In this document: positions 15,796 to 25,178 of the stretch, one piece after another
How positions within the stretch are numbered: position 1 is the first letter of the stretch
Layout of the letters: each line of letters opens with the position of its first letter
Source of the DNA: Arthrobacter sp. PsM3
Lineage (GTDB): Bacteria; Actinomycetota; Actinomycetes; Actinomycetales; Micrococcaceae
Reading direction: 5' to 3'
Assembly (NCBI RefSeq): GCF_030433895.1
Contig: NZ_JARUXE010000003.1
Span: 106,341 to 170,340, forward strand
Length of the DNA stretch: 64,000 bases
Made by a program: the position numbers and the translations under genes
The notes under the pieces: generated by a model
What the model saw: only the letters and a program-made list of their open reading frames with translations
Told to the model about the DNA's origin: nothing
The model's database searches: none

Positions 15796-15813
15796 GTACG
15801 CCGATCGGCGTAC
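15796..15813. promoter_or_regulatory. 18-bp perfect palindrome before ABC-2 exporter
   Basis: GTACGCCGATCGGCGTAC is fully self-complementary and ends only 4 nt before the ATG at 15818. This leaves no room for a Shine-Dalgarno. The palindrome most likely is the operator of a TetR-type repressor, since such exporters are often controlled that way, but no such gene adjoins it in this window. Confidence 0.65.
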
Positions 15814-15817
15814 CTTG

Positions 15818-16795
15818 ATGACTATGAGCGGTGTCGTGGAAATGACGGGTGTCGTAAAGCGTTTCGGGGCGGTGACAGCCCTGGACGGACTGGACTTCGA
15901 GGTGGCCGCCGGGGAGGTGCACGGCTTCCTCGGCCCGAACGGGTCCGGGAAGTCCACCACCTTGCGCCTGCTGCTGGGTCTCCTGCGCTCCGACGCGGGT
16001 TCCATCAGGGTGCTCGGGCTGGACCCGTGGCGCGAGGTGGCGACCCTGCACCGCCGGCTGGCCTACGTCCCCGGGGACGTGGCCCTCTGGCCCAACCTGG
16101 CGGGCGGCGAAGTGATCGAGCTGCTGGGCCGGCTGCAGGGCGGCCAGGACCGCGCGCGGCGGGACCGCCTGCTGGAACTATTCGAGCTCGATCCCACCAA
16201 GAAGGCACGCACCTACTCCAAGGGAAACCGGCAGAAAGTGGCCCTCGTTGCCGCCCTGGCCACCGACGCCGAGCTGTTCCTGCTGGACGAGCCGACGAGC
16301 GGGCTGGACCCGCTGATGGAGGACGCATTCCGCGGCTGCGTCCGCGAACTGCGCGCGCAGGGGCGCACCGTCGTGCTGAGCAGCCATATCCTCAGCGAAG
16401 CCGAGGCGCTCTCCGACCGGGTCAGCATCATCCGCTCCGGGAGGGTGGTGGAGACCGGCCCGCTTGAGCAGCTGCGGCACCTGACCCGCACCTCGGTCAC
16501 GGCCGACGTCGCGGCGGTCCCGCCCGGGCTGGACCTGCTGCCCGGCGTCCACGACGTTGTCATCACCAACCACCGGGTCACCGCCCAGGTGGACCCGGCC
16601 GGCCTGACCCACCTGATGCAGGCGCTGACGACGGCGGGGCTGAAGTCCCTCACGAGCCATCCGCCAACGCTGGAGGACCTGTTCCTGCGCCATTACGGTG
16701 ACATCCCCGCCGGGGTTCCTGCCGCGGCCGTCGGCTCTTCCCCGGGCCGGTCCACCGTTCCAGCTCCGGGCGGACGGCGGCCCGGCGGTGCCTGA
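15818..16795 (+). CDS. ABC-2 type exporter ATP-binding protein
   Basis: A 325-residue ATPase with Walker A GPNGSGKS (39-46), a signature-like YSKGNRQKV, Walker [15 protein letters not shown]-loop SSH and a C-terminal extension of about 90 residues typical of DrrA-like drug/antibiotic exporters. The start is ATG at 15818 (or ATG 15824); the upstream frame is open further but contains the palindrome. It overlaps the permease start by 8 nt. Together they form a two-component exporter; the substrate is unknown, with polyketide-antibiotic-type compounds typical of the family. Confidence 0.9.
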   Translation: MTMSGVVEMTGVVKRFGAVTALDGLDFEVAAGEVHGFLGPNGSGKSTTLRLLLGLLRSDAGSIRVLGLDPWREVATLHRRLAYVPGDVALWPNLAGGEVIELLGRLQGGQDRARRDRLLELFELDPTKKARTYSKGNRQKVALVAALATDAELFLLDEPTSGLDPLMEDAFRGCVRELRAQGRTVVLSSHILSEAEALSDRVSIIRSGRVVETGPLEQLRHLTRTSVTADVAAVPPGLDLLPGVHDVVITNHRVTAQVDPAGLTHLMQALTTAGLKSLTSHPPTLEDLFLRHYGDIPAGVPAAAVGSSPGRSTVPAPGGRRPGGA

Positions 16796-18380
16796 GACCC
16801 TGGCCGGAACGGGCATCCTGATCAGGCTCGGACTGCGGCGGGACCGCTGGTTACTGCCGCTCTGGATCGCCGGCTTCGCCCTGATCGCCTATTCGACGGC
16901 GCTGGCCGGAACGGAGCTCTACCCGGATGTGGCGAGCCGCGTCGAGGCCGCCACCGCCCTGAACGCGACCGCCTCGATGGTGGCACTCTTTGGACGGATC
17001 TACGATCCCACCTCCATCGGCGCCCTCTCGCTGATCAAGTACACCGCGTTCATGACCGCCATCCTGGCCGTCCTCATGGTGATCCTCGCCATCCGGCACA
17101 CCCGCAGCGATGAGGAGAGCGGACGCCTGGAACTGCTCGGCGGCGGCAGGCTGGGCCGGGACGCCCCGCTGGCGGCCGCCCTCACGATCAGCCTCGGCGC
17201 CAACGTGGTGCTGGGGTTGCTCTCGGCGGCCGCGCTGGCCGCCGGCGGACTGCCGGCTGCGGGCTCCCTCGCGTTTGGCTTGGGCTGGGCCGCCACGGGC
17301 ATGGCGTTCAGTGCCGTGGCCGGGCTGGCGGCCCAGCTGACCGCCAGCGCCCGGGCCGCCACCGGACTCAGCATCGGCGTCGTGGCCGTCACGTACGCGT
17401 TGCGCGCCGTCGGAGACCTGGCCGAACCGGGCCCGTCGGTGCTTTCCTGGCTGTCGCCCATCGGGTGGAACCAGCAGATCCGGGCGTTCGCCGGGGACCG
17501 CTGGTGGGTGCTGGTGCTGCCCGTGAGCCTGTGCCTGGTGCTGGTCCCCGCGGCTTTTGCACTCCGCGCCAGGCGCGACCTTGGCGCGGGTCTCCGCGCT
17601 GAACGCCCGGGCCCGGCCGTCGGTGCGCTCTCCGGCGTCTGGGACCTGGCGGTGCGCCTGCAGTACCGCGTCCTGCTGGCCTGGGCCGTGGCCTTCCTCG
17701 TTTTCGGCGTCGTCATCGGATCCCTGGTCAGCAACGTGGCAGAGCTGCTGAGTTCACCCAACGCCCAGGACCTGATCAAGATGCTGGGCGGCCGGCAGGC
17801 CCTGACGGATGCTTTCCTGGCCGCCGAGATCAGCATCATGGGGCTGCTGGCCGCCGCCTTCGGGGTGTCCTCGGGCGGCCATCTGCGCAGCGAGGAGGCC
17901 GCGGGCCACACCGAAGCCCTGCTGGGCACGGCCACCACCCGGATCCGCTGGGCGAGCAGCCACTTCGCGTTCGCCCTGGCCGGCGTAGCCTTCCTGCTCC
18001 TGCTGGCGGGGGTCTCGATCGGCGTCGGAGCCGCTTTCGCCGTCCACGACTCGGCGCTGGTGGGGAGCAGCACCGTCGCCGCCGTGGCCCAGATCCCGGC
18101 CGCGTGGGTGGTGACCAGCGCCGTGCTTGCGGTGTTTGGCTGGGCGCCCCGGCTGACCGGGGCGGTCTGGGGCCTCCTGCTGGCTTTCGTCGCCCTAGGC
18201 GAATTCGGGGTGCTCTGGAACGCCCCGGACTGGCTCATGGACCTTTCGCCGTTCCGGCACTCCCCGATGCTCCCGGTGGGCTCCGGGAGCGTGCCGGATC
18301 TGGCCGGGCTCACCGTGGCCGCCGCGGTGCTCGCGGCGCTGGGCTATGCCGGCTGGCGGCGCCGCGACCTGGCAGCCTAG
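16788..18380 (+). CDS. ABC-2 type exporter permease (polyketide-antibiotic exporter type)
   Basis: A 530-residue membrane protein with about 12 hydrophobic helices in two similar halves, the layout of single-chain ABC-2 permeases annotated as polyketide antibiotic exporters. The GTG at 16788 overlaps the ATPase stop (TGA 16793-16795) by 8 nt, which supports this start over the earlier in-frame ATG at 16698 that would lie deep in the ATPase gene. Convergent with the glycerophosphodiesterase gene 18 nt downstream. No biosynthetic gene cluster is near, so self-resistance to an external compound is more likely than product export. Confidence 0.85.
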   Translation: MPETLAGTGILIRLGLRRDRWLLPLWIAGFALIAYSTALAGTELYPDVASRVEAATALNATASMVALFGRIYDPTSIGALSLIKYTAFMTAILAVLMVILAIRHTRSDEESGRLELLGGGRLGRDAPLAAALTISLGANVVLGLLSAAALAAGGLPAAGSLAFGLGWAATGMAFSAVAGLAAQLTASARAATGLSIGVVAVTYALRAVGDLAEPGPSVLSWLSPIGWNQQIRAFAGDRWWVLVLPVSLCLVLVPAAFALRARRDLGAGLRAERPGPAVGALSGVWDLAVRLQYRVLLAWAVAFLVFGVVIGSLVSNVAELLSSPNAQDLIKMLGGRQALTDAFLAAEISIMGLLAAAFGVSSGGHLRSEEAAGHTEALLGTATTRIRWASSHFAFALAGVAFLLLLAGVSIGVGAAFAVHDSALVGSSTVAAVAQIPAAWVVTSAVLAVFGWAPRLTGAVWGLLLAFVALGEFGVLWNAPDWLMDLSPFRHSPMLPVGSGSVPDLAGLTVAAAVLAALGYAGWRRRDLAA

Positions 18381-18398
18381 GGCCGTGACGCTGCCCGT

Positions 18399-19298
18399 CT
18401 AGTGGAGGCTCCGGGATCCGGCCGCCAGCTGCGCGAGGACCTGCGCGGGCCGATTCGTGGTGATCTCGTGGATCCCGAGCTGCTGGCAGAGGGCGACGTC
18501 GTTCTCCGAGTCCACGGTCCACACCCGGAAGCGGCGGCCGGAGTCGAGCCAGCGCCGGATGGTGCGGGAATGCCCGCGGACGTAGTCGATGCCCGGCCCG
18601 GCCAGGCCCGTCTCGCGGTCGTCCAGGATCCGCTCGGCTTCGGTTTGCGCGGCCTTCATCACGTTCGCCAGCGCCGCGCCGGTGAGCGCCCCCAGGCCGA
18701 GCTCCTCCCGGATCTCCTCGACGTTGACGTCGTCCACGAGCTGGCACACAGCGGACGCCGGGACTTTCTTCAGCAGGTGCTTCACCGAGTCCGGGCTGAA
18801 GCTCATGAACGACACCATGATGTTGCCCAGCCGGGACGTCGCCGGGTCCCAGCCTTCGGACCGGAGGACTTCCAGGACGCGGTCCTCCAGCTTGAGCTGG
18901 AAGGGGCTGGGGTGTTTGAGCTCAATCGCCAGCCCGATCTCCCGCCCTGCGGCGCGCAGCAGTGCCAGCAGCTCCGGCAGTGTCAGCAACTGGGTGGACC
19001 TGGCGCCGTAAATCTCCGGAATCCTGGCGCCTTTCCAGGAGGAGAAGTCCAATTCCCGGAGCTCCTCAAGGGACCGGTCCGCCACCGGGCCGGTCCCGTC
19101 CGAGGTGCGGTCCAGGTTGGCGTCGTGCAGCAGCACCGCGTGCTGGTCCCGGGTGAGGTGGATGTCGCACTCGACGCCGTCGGCGCCGTCGGCGAGGGCC
19201 TGCAGGTAGGCGGCGCGGGTGTGCTCGGCGAAGGCCTCGCTTGAGCCGCGGTGGGCGTAGACCAGCGGACGGGCTGCGGCGGACTGGTCAGGCGTCAT
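18399..19298 (-). CDS. Glycerophosphodiester phosphodiesterase
   Basis: A 299-residue GDPD enzyme (TIM barrel). VYAHRGSSEAFAEHTRAAY (about 13-31) gives the catalytic His and Arg; DGVECDIHLTRD (about 39-50) the Ca2+/Mg2+ ligands Glu and Asp; LLHDANLDRTSDG (56-68) the second catalytic His. No signal peptide, so it is cytoplasmic, UgpQ-like, hydrolysing deacylated phospholipids to glycerol-3-phosphate and an alcohol. ATG at 19298 follows TAACGT by exactly 6 nt, suggesting a leaderless mRNA. The divergent DUF445 gene starts 50 nt away with the same geometry. Confidence 0.9.
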   Translation of the reverse strand: MTPDQSAAARPLVYAHRGSSEAFAEHTRAAYLQALADGADGVECDIHLTRDQHAVLLHDANLDRTSDGTGPVADRSLEELRELDFSSWKGARIPEIYGARSTQLLTLPELLALLRAAGREIGLAIELKHPSPFQLKLEDRVLEVLRSEGWDPATSRLGNIMVSFMSFSPDSVKHLLKKVPASAVCQLVDDVNVEEIREELGLGALTGAALANVMKAAQTEAERILDDRETGLAGPGIDYVRGHSRTIRRWLDSGRRFRVWTVDSENDVALCQQLGIHEITTNRPAQVLAQLAAGSRSLH

Positions 19299-19336
19299 GC
19301 TGCCACGTTAGCCGACGGCCGCTGCCAAACCGGGGC

Positions 19337-19342
19337 TAGGCT
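19337..19342 (+). promoter_or_regulatory. -10 box of DUF445 gene, leaderless geometry
   Basis: TAGGCT lies exactly 6 nt before the ATG at 19349. With the usual 6-7 nt from -10 to the start site, transcription would begin at or next to the A of the ATG. Similar boxes precede at least eight other genes here (see findings). Confidence 0.5.
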
Positions 19343-19348
19343 GGGCAC

Positions 19349-20686
19349 ATGCAGGTGAATACTGAGCCAAGTACCCGTTCGGAGCGCCCTGGCGGCGCCG
19401 GAGCAGCCGCGGACGACCGTCCGCGCCGCCGCGAGACCGTGGCCACCGGCGACGCCGCGAAGGCGGCCGCGCTGCGGAAGATGAAGCTGCTGGCTCTCTC
19501 GCTGCTGATCCTGATGGCGATCATCTTTGTGGTCGCCTTCGCCTTGCAGAAGCAGTACCCATGGCTCGAATACGTCCGGGCCGCGGCCGAGGGCGGCATG
19601 GTCGGCGCCCTCGCCGACTGGTTCGCCGTGACGGCCCTGTTCAAGTACCCGATGGGCCTCAAGATCCCGCACACCGCCATCATTCCGCAGCGCAAGGACC
19701 AGATCGGCGCCTCGCTGGGCGAATTCGTGGAAACCAATTTCCTGTCCGAGCAGGTTGTCCAGGAGAAACTGGCCTCCGTTGACATCGCCCGCAAGGCCGG
19801 CGCGTGGCTCTCCGGGCCCGGCGGCGCCGAACGGGTCGCCCGGGAGGGCGCCGCCGTCATCCGCGGAGCCTTCACGGTCCTCAACGACGACGACGTCCAG
19901 GCCGTGATCGAAGGCATGGTCCGGCGGCATCTGCTCGCCCCGCCGTGGGGTCCTCCGGTGGGACGGGTCGCCCAGCGGATCTTCGAGGACGGGCACCACC
20001 ACGCCCTGGTGGACGTGCTCGTGGACCGCACGGTGGACTGGGTCCGGGACAATCAGGACACGGTCAACCGGCTGGTCACCGACCGTTCCCCGACGTGGGT
20101 GCCGTCGTTCGTGGACGGGCTCGTGGGCGACAAGGTCTATGTGGAGATCCTGAAGTTCACCCGGGCCGTGCAGTCCGATCCGCAGCACCAGGTCCGCCGC
20201 TCGATCGACAAGTACCTCAAGGACCTCGCCCAGGACCTGCAGCACGACCCGGTGATGATCGCCCGGGCCGAGGGCATCAAGGCGCAGGTCCTCGGCGATC
20301 CCGAGATCCGCGAACTCGCCTCCCGCACCTGGGGCACCATCAAGGCCGCGCTGCTCTCCGCCGTCGACGATCCGCACAGCGAACTGACCGTCAGGTTCAA
20401 AGCCGCAGTTCACGACTTCGGCACCCGGCTGGTGGTTGACCCCGAACTGGCCGGCAAGGTGAACAAGTGGATCGGCGACGCCGCCGGGTACCTCGTGAAG
20501 ACGTACCGCTCGGACATCGCGGGCGTGATCACCGATACCGTGGCCCGCTGGGACGCCGAGGAGACCTCGCAGAAAATCGAACTCCAGATCGGCAAGGACC
20601 TGCAGTTCATCCGGATCAACGGCACCGTGGTGGGTGCCCTCGCCGGGCTGGCGATCTTTACGGTGGCGCATCTGGCCTTCGGCTAG
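19349..20686 (+). CDS. DUF445 family membrane protein
   Basis: A 445-residue protein with one hydrophobic helix near residues 45-66, a second hydrophobic segment at the C-terminus (GTVVGALAGLAIFTVAHLAF), and a long soluble part between. The segment AAAEGGMVGALADWFAVTALF (about 75-95) is the DUF445/YjiN hallmark. Function is unknown in the family. It is probably leaderless (TAGGCT at 19337) and divergent from the GDPD gene. Convergent with narK, 22 nt apart, with no clear terminator between. Confidence 0.88.
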   Translation: MQVNTEPSTRSERPGGAGAAADDRPRRRETVATGDAAKAAALRKMKLLALSLLILMAIIFVVAFALQKQYPWLEYVRAAAEGGMVGALADWFAVTALFKYPMGLKIPHTAIIPQRKDQIGASLGEFVETNFLSEQVVQEKLASVDIARKAGAWLSGPGGAERVAREGAAVIRGAFTVLNDDDVQAVIEGMVRRHLLAPPWGPPVGRVAQRIFEDGHHHALVDVLVDRTVDWVRDNQDTVNRLVTDRSPTWVPSFVDGLVGDKVYVEILKFTRAVQSDPQHQVRRSIDKYLKDLAQDLQHDPVMIARAEGIKAQVLGDPEIRELASRTWGTIKAALLSAVDDPHSELTVRFKAAVHDFGTRLVVDPELAGKVNKWIGDAAGYLVKTYRSDIAGVITDTVARWDAEETSQKIELQIGKDLQFIRINGTVVGALAGLAIFTVAHLAFG

Positions 20687-20708
20687 CAGTCCGGCGGTCC
20701 CCGGCGCC

Positions 20709-21932
20709 CTAGGCGGCCGCGACCTTCGCTTTCGCCCGGCCCGGCATAACAAAGACGGTGAAGGCCAGCGCGGCAAGCGCCGTGACCACAAGCAGCGTCA
20801 GCCCGATCGAGTAGCTGTGCGTGGCGGCGTCGTACGTCGCTCCCATGACCAGCGGCGGGAAATAGCCGCCCAGTCCCCCGGCCGCGCTGACCACGCCGCT
20901 GATACTGCCGACTTTCCCGGGAGGGGCGAGCACACCGACCCAGGCAAAAACCCCGCCCGTTCCGAGTCCCAGGGCCGCCGCCATGGCGACGAACGTCAGG
21001 CCGGCGGGGACTTCGCCGTCGGGCTGCAGGTTCACCGCCCAGGCGAGGACCGCGACGCCCGTCAGTGAGGCGATCACCACGGGCTTGGGCCCGAACCTGT
21101 CCGCGAGCACGCCGCCCACCGGCCGGGCCAGCACGGCCGCCAGCGCGAAGCCGGCGGTGCGCGCCCCGGCGCCGCTTGGATCGAAGCTGTAGACGTCCCG
21201 GAGGTAGGTGGGCAGGTAGGTGGCAAAAGAGACGAAGCCGCCGAAGACCACGGCGTAGAGGAAGCACATTTTCCAGGTGACCGGGGTCTTCGCGGCGTCA
21301 ACCAGTTTGGGCAGGACGGGGAGGCTGTTGCGGGTCCAGCCCGGGGCTTCCTTCATTCGGAACCAGACCAGGGCCGCCATGCCGGCCAGGATCGCGGCGA
21401 TCAGCAGGTGAGTGGGGAAGTATCCGATCGCCGCGACCAGCCGCGGGTTCAGGAACGCGGCCAGCGCCGTGCCGCCCATCCCGGCGCCGAAGACGCCGGT
21501 GGCGAAGCCGCGCCGGGACGGCTCATACCAGGCGCTGACAAAGGGAATCCCGACGGCGAAGACCGTTCCGGCGACGCCCAGCAGCAGCGCGGCGGACAGC
21601 ACCAGGGCGAAGGAGCGCATGGTGCCGCCGACCGCCACGAGCAGGATCGGCACGATGGACGCCAGCAGCACGAAGGTGAACATCGCCCGGCCGCCGTACT
21701 TGTCCGTCAGGGCGCCGACGACGATCCTGCCCAGCGAGCCGACGAACACCGGCATGGCGACGAGCACCCCCGTAGTGGCCGGGTTCAGCTGCAGGTTCAG
21801 CGTGTAGAAGGCTCCGAGGGTGGCCACGGAGTTCCAGGCCCAGAACCCCACCACCGACGCCGAGGTGGCGAGGACGAGGTTGAGTGTCCGCCCGGCGGGG
21901 GCGGCCGAAGGAAGGGACGCGGATCCGGCCAC
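20709..21932 (-). CDS. narK: Nitrate/nitrite MFS transporter NarK
   Basis: A 407-residue protein with 12 predicted helices of the NNP (nitrate/nitrite porter) family, carrying the nitrate-signature-like stretches FGAGMGGTALAAFLNPRLV and GLGTGGVFAWVG (Gly-rich, helices 5 and 11). It would import nitrate and/or export nitrite for the reductase encoded immediately upstream. Start GTG at 21932 with AAGGAAA as ribosome-binding site. It lies 47 nt after narI in the same direction, so the order is narGHJIK. Confidence 0.9.
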   Translation of the reverse strand: MAGSASLPSAAPAGRTLNLVLATSASVVGFWAWNSVATLGAFYTLNLQLNPATTGVLVAMPVFVGSLGRIVVGALTDKYGGRAMFTFVLLASIVPILLVAVGGTMRSFALVLSAALLLGVAGTVFAVGIPFVSAWYEPSRRGFATGVFGAGMGGTALAAFLNPRLVAAIGYFPTHLLIAAILAGMAALVWFRMKEAPGWTRNSLPVLPKLVDAAKTPVTWKMCFLYAVVFGGFVSFATYLPTYLRDVYSFDPSGAGARTAGFALAAVLARPVGGVLADRFGPKPVVIASLTGVAVLAWAVNLQPDGEVPAGLTFVAMAAALGLGTGGVFAWVGVLAPPGKVGSISGVVSAAGGLGGYFPPLVMGATYDAATHSYSIGLTLLVVTALAALAFTVFVMPGRAKAKVAAA

Positions 21933-21979
21933 GGGTTTCCTTTCAGTTCGACGTTCTCTGGTGCGGACACCGGCCCGGT

Positions 21980-22828
21980 TCAGCGGTTCCGGGTGTCCCG
22001 GTCGCGGGTTCCGACGGCGGACCAGCCGCGGCGGGCGGCGGTGCCGGAGGACCGCGCCGCCGCGGCGCCTGCCCTGTTGCCGTCCCGGTCCCTGTCACGG
22101 GAGCGGTAGACGATGTAGGGACGGAAGAGGTAGTGGAACGGGGCGGTGAAGGCATGGACCAGCCGGGTGAAGGGCCAGATCACGAAAAGCGCCATGCCCA
22201 CCAGGGTGTGCAGGTGGAAGGAGAACGGCGCAGCCGCCATCGCCCCAAGATCCGGCTGGAACACGAACAGGGAACGGAACCACGGGGCGACGGTCTCGCG
22301 GTAGTTGTGCCCGTGCTCGCCCTCGAAGACACTGGCCAGGGTGGTCCACAAGCCGAACACAATGGCTGCGGTGAGCACCACGTACATGGTCTTGTCGTTC
22401 CTGGTCGTGGCCATAAAGACCGGCCCGGTGGTGCGGCGGCGGTAGATCAGCAGGAGGATCCCGCCCAGGGTCCCCACCCCCGCGATCCCGCCCACAACGA
22501 GCGCGTTGAAGTGGTAGAACTCCTGGCTCATCCCCACCGCCTGGGTCCAGGCCATCGGAATGACCAGGCCGAAGAAGTGGCCCGCGATCACGGCGAGGAG
22601 GCCGAAGTGGAACAGCGGTGAGGCGATCCGCAGCAGCCGGGACTCGTAGAGCTGGGAGGATCTGGTGGTCCAGCCGAACTGGTCGTATTTGTAGCGCCAG
22701 AGAAGCCCGCCGACCAGGACGACGACCATCACGTACGGGAGCACGCCCCAGAGCACGATGTCCAGTGCGGAGATGACGACGGCGGATCCGGGTTCGGCTT
22801 CCAGCATGGCCAGGCTCGATGCGAGCAT
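21980..22828 (-). CDS. narI: Respiratory nitrate reductase gamma subunit
   Basis: A 282-residue cytochrome b subunit with five hydrophobic helices. His ligands for the two hemes b lie in FHFGLLAVIAGHFFGL (helix 2) and FHLHTLVGMALFVIWPF (helix 5). It passes electrons from menaquinol outside-facing sites to NarH. The C-terminal tail beyond residue 240 is unusually Arg/Asp/Ala-rich (tandem RD) and probably disordered; E. coli NarI is about 225 residues. The gene follows narJ with 2 nt between. Confidence 0.93.
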   Translation of the reverse strand: MLASSLAMLEAEPGSAVVISALDIVLWGVLPYVMVVVLVGGLLWRYKYDQFGWTTRSSQLYESRLLRIASPLFHFGLLAVIAGHFFGLVIPMAWTQAVGMSQEFYHFNALVVGGIAGVGTLGGILLLIYRRRTTGPVFMATTRNDKTMYVVLTAAIVFGLWTTLASVFEGEHGHNYRETVAPWFRSLFVFQPDLGAMAAAPFSFHLHTLVGMALFVIWPFTRLVHAFTAPFHYLFRPYIVYRSRDRDRDGNRAGAAAARSSGTAARRGWSAVGTRDRDTRNR

Positions 22829-22830
22829 GG

Positions 22831-23451
22831 TCAGGCCCCCTTCACGGGCAGCAGGCGCGGATCATAGGGGTCCAGGCCCACCGCTTCGGTGGGCGGTCCG
22901 TAGCCGGCCATCCGCATCACGGCCTGCTCGTCGGCCGGGGATTTCCCGGGCAGGGTGGCGCAGATGGCCTGCAGGATCCGGGCGTGCGGAAGCCCGTCCC
23001 GGAGCAGCCCGAAGCGGAGCATCTCCAGGCTCGCCCGGAAACGGGTCAGCAGCTCGCGGCCGGCGGCGAGGTCCACGCGGGCGGCGTATTCGAGGACCAT
23101 CGGCAGGTAGTCGGGTAGTTCCCCGTGGGTGTCCACCAGAATGTCGCTTTGCCGGTAGGTCTTCTTGAAGTTGCCCAGGACTTCACCGCGGCGCCGCGTG
23201 TCCCCGTCCGTCCAGTAGGACAGGTGCAGGGCGTGGCGTTTGCCGAGGTCAAACTCGCGCACGTAGTGGGCTTGACTGTCCATCGGCGGGGTGGATTCCA
23301 GCGCGCCCAGCACCTCCCGGAAGTCCTCGACGGCGCCGGGGAACTCGCCGAGCGCCGCGCGCATGAGCGGCACCCTGCCGATGAGGTCCTCGTCCGGGTA
23401 GGACAGGCACCATGCCGCCGCGAGGTAGACGACCCGCTCGCGCCGGCTCAC
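22831..23451 (-). CDS. narJ: Nitrate reductase molybdenum cofactor assembly chaperone
   Basis: A 206-residue all-helical chaperone of the NarJ/TorD type, with YLAAAWCLSYPDEDL at the N-terminus and HVREFDLGKRHALHLSYWTDGD-like central motif (conserved in NarJ: FVxxFD...LYLTYxxxGDTRxRG), here ending in GDTRRRGEVL. It inserts the Mo cofactor into NarG and guides NarGH to the membrane. Start overlaps the narH stop by 4 nt. Confidence 0.92.
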   Translation of the reverse strand: MSRRERVVYLAAAWCLSYPDEDLIGRVPLMRAALGEFPGAVEDFREVLGALESTPPMDSQAHYVREFDLGKRHALHLSYWTDGDTRRRGEVLGNFKKTYRQSDILVDTHGELPDYLPMVLEYAARVDLAAGRELLTRFRASLEMLRFGLLRDGLPHARILQAICATLPGKSPADEQAVMRMAGYGPPTEAVGLDPYDPRLLPVKGA

Positions 23452-25178
23452 GGCTGCTCCCCCGGCCGGCTGCTGGGAGCCGGTGCGGGAGGAGGAGCGG
23501 GGGCGGCCTGCTTCTCCGGGACGAACGCCTTCTCGGGGAACAACCCCGGCGGCGCCCCGGTGCCGTCCCAGTTCAGCAGGTTAACTCGTCCCCGCAGGGT
23601 TGTTTCGCCGGGAGCCTCGTCTGAGGTCTGCCGGTCCCGGAGGGCGTTGAAGGTTTCCACCGCCACCGGGACGGGCCTGCCGCTGGCCTCGCCGAACGGA
23701 GAGGAATCCTGCATTCCCGGGCCGCCCTCGAAGTCCAGCGAGCAGCCCATTTCCTCCAGGTCATGGGCCTGTTCCACGTGGGCTTTGGGGATGACGTAGC
23801 GCTCCTCGTACTTCGCGATCGCCATCAGCCGGTACATCTCGTACATGGTCTGCCCGTCCATGCCCACGGCTTCGGGGATGGAATCGTCGGGGTCGTTGCC
23901 CATGGTGATGCCGCGCATGTAGGAGCGCATCGCGGCGAGTTTCTTCAGCACCGTGGTGACCCGGTCCGCGTCCCCGGCGGTGAAAAGCTCCGCGAGGTAT
24001 TCCACCGGGATGCGCAGCGCGTCGATGGCGCCGAAGAGGTTGCCGACGTCCTCGCCGTCGTGCCCCTGGTCCCGCAGCAGGTCCACCACGGGCGAGAGCG
24101 GCGGCACGTACCAGACCATCGGCATCGTCCGGTATTCGGGGTGCAGCGGCAGGGCGACCTTGTAGACCTTGGCCAGGGCGTAGACCGGCGAGCGCCGGGC
24201 GGCGTCGATCCAGTCCTCCGGGATGCCCTGGGCCCGGGCCTCGGCCCGGACGGCGGGGTCGTTCGGGTCCAGCAGCACATCCATCTGGGCGTCGTAGAGT
24301 TCCTGGGGATCAGTGACGGCGGCCGCCGCGGTGACGGCGTCGGCGTCGTAGAGGAACAACCCCAGGTACCGCAGCCGGCCCACGCAGGTTTCCGAGCAGA
24401 CCGTCGGCAGCCCCACCTCCACCCGCGGGTAGCAAAAGGTGCACTTCTCGGCCTTACCGGTCTTGTGGTTGAAGTAGATCTTCTTGTATGGGCAGCCGGT
24501 GATGCACTGCCGCCAGCCGCGGCACTTGTCCTGGTCCACCAGGACAATCCCGTCCTCCACCCGTTTGTAGATCGCGCCTGAGGGGCAGGAGGCCATGCAG
24601 GACGGGTTCAGGCAGTGCTCGCAGATCCGCGGCAGGTAGAACATAAAAGTCTGTTCGTAGGCGAACTTGATCTTGTCCTCGGACTCCCGCCGGACCTTCT
24701 CCACGATCGGGTCCAGGTGGCCGTACTCGGCGGAGCCGCCCAGGTCGTCGTCCCAGTTCGCCGACCAGGTGATTTTGGTGTCCTCGCCGGTGATCAGGGA
24801 CTTGGGCCGGGCCACGGGGAAATCGTCGCCCAGCGGCGCGTCCACGAGCGTCTTGTAGTCGTAGGTCCACGGCTCGTAGTAGTCCTTGAGCTCGGGCTGG
24901 ACCGGGCTGGCGAAGATCCCGAAGAGTTTCTTGACCCGGCCGCCAGCTTTGAGGACCAGCTTGCCGCGCTTGTTCAGCACCCAGCCGCCGCGCCACTTGT
25001 CCTGGTCCTCGTAGCGGCGCGGATACCCCTGCCCGGGGCGGGTTTCGACGTTGTTGAACCAGACGTATTCGGTGCCCGCACGGTTGGTCCAGGCCTGCTT
25101 GCAGGTCACGGAACAGGTGTGGCAGCCGATGCATTTGTCCAGGTTCATGACCATGCCCATTTGAGCCATTACACGCAT
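23448..25178 (-). CDS. narH: Respiratory nitrate reductase beta (Fe-S) subunit
   Basis: A 576-residue electron-transfer subunit. Four Cys clusters are visible in order: CIGCHTCSVTCKQ (about 16-28), CEHCLNPSCMASCP (about 185-198), CRGWRQCITGCP (about 217-228) and CTFCYPRVEVGLP...CSETCVG. The Trp in CRGW marks the [3Fe-4S] cluster, as in E. coli NarH. It passes electrons from NarI to NarG on the cytoplasmic side. The ATG at 25178 shares its A with the narG stop (TGATG). The C-terminal tail is Pro/Ala-rich. Confidence 0.95.
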   Translation of the reverse strand: MRVMAQMGMVMNLDKCIGCHTCSVTCKQAWTNRAGTEYVWFNNVETRPGQGYPRRYEDQDKWRGGWVLNKRGKLVLKAGGRVKKLFGIFASPVQPELKDYYEPWTYDYKTLVDAPLGDDFPVARPKSLITGEDTKITWSANWDDDLGGSAEYGHLDPIVEKVRRESEDKIKFAYEQTFMFYLPRICEHCLNPSCMASCPSGAIYKRVEDGIVLVDQDKCRGWRQCITGCPYKKIYFNHKTGKAEKCTFCYPRVEVGLPTVCSETCVGRLRYLGLFLYDADAVTAAAAVTDPQELYDAQMDVLLDPNDPAVRAEARAQGIPEDWIDAARRSPVYALAKVYKVALPLHPEYRTMPMVWYVPPLSPVVDLLRDQGHDGEDVGNLFGAIDALRIPVEYLAELFTAGDADRVTTVLKKLAAMRSYMRGITMGNDPDDSIPEAVGMDGQTMYEMYRLMAIAKYEERYVIPKAHVEQAHDLEEMGCSLDFEGGPGMQDSSPFGEASGRPVPVAVETFNALRDRQTSDEAPGETTLRGRVNLLNWDGTGAPPGLFPEKAFVPEKQAAPAPPPAPAPSSRPGEQP

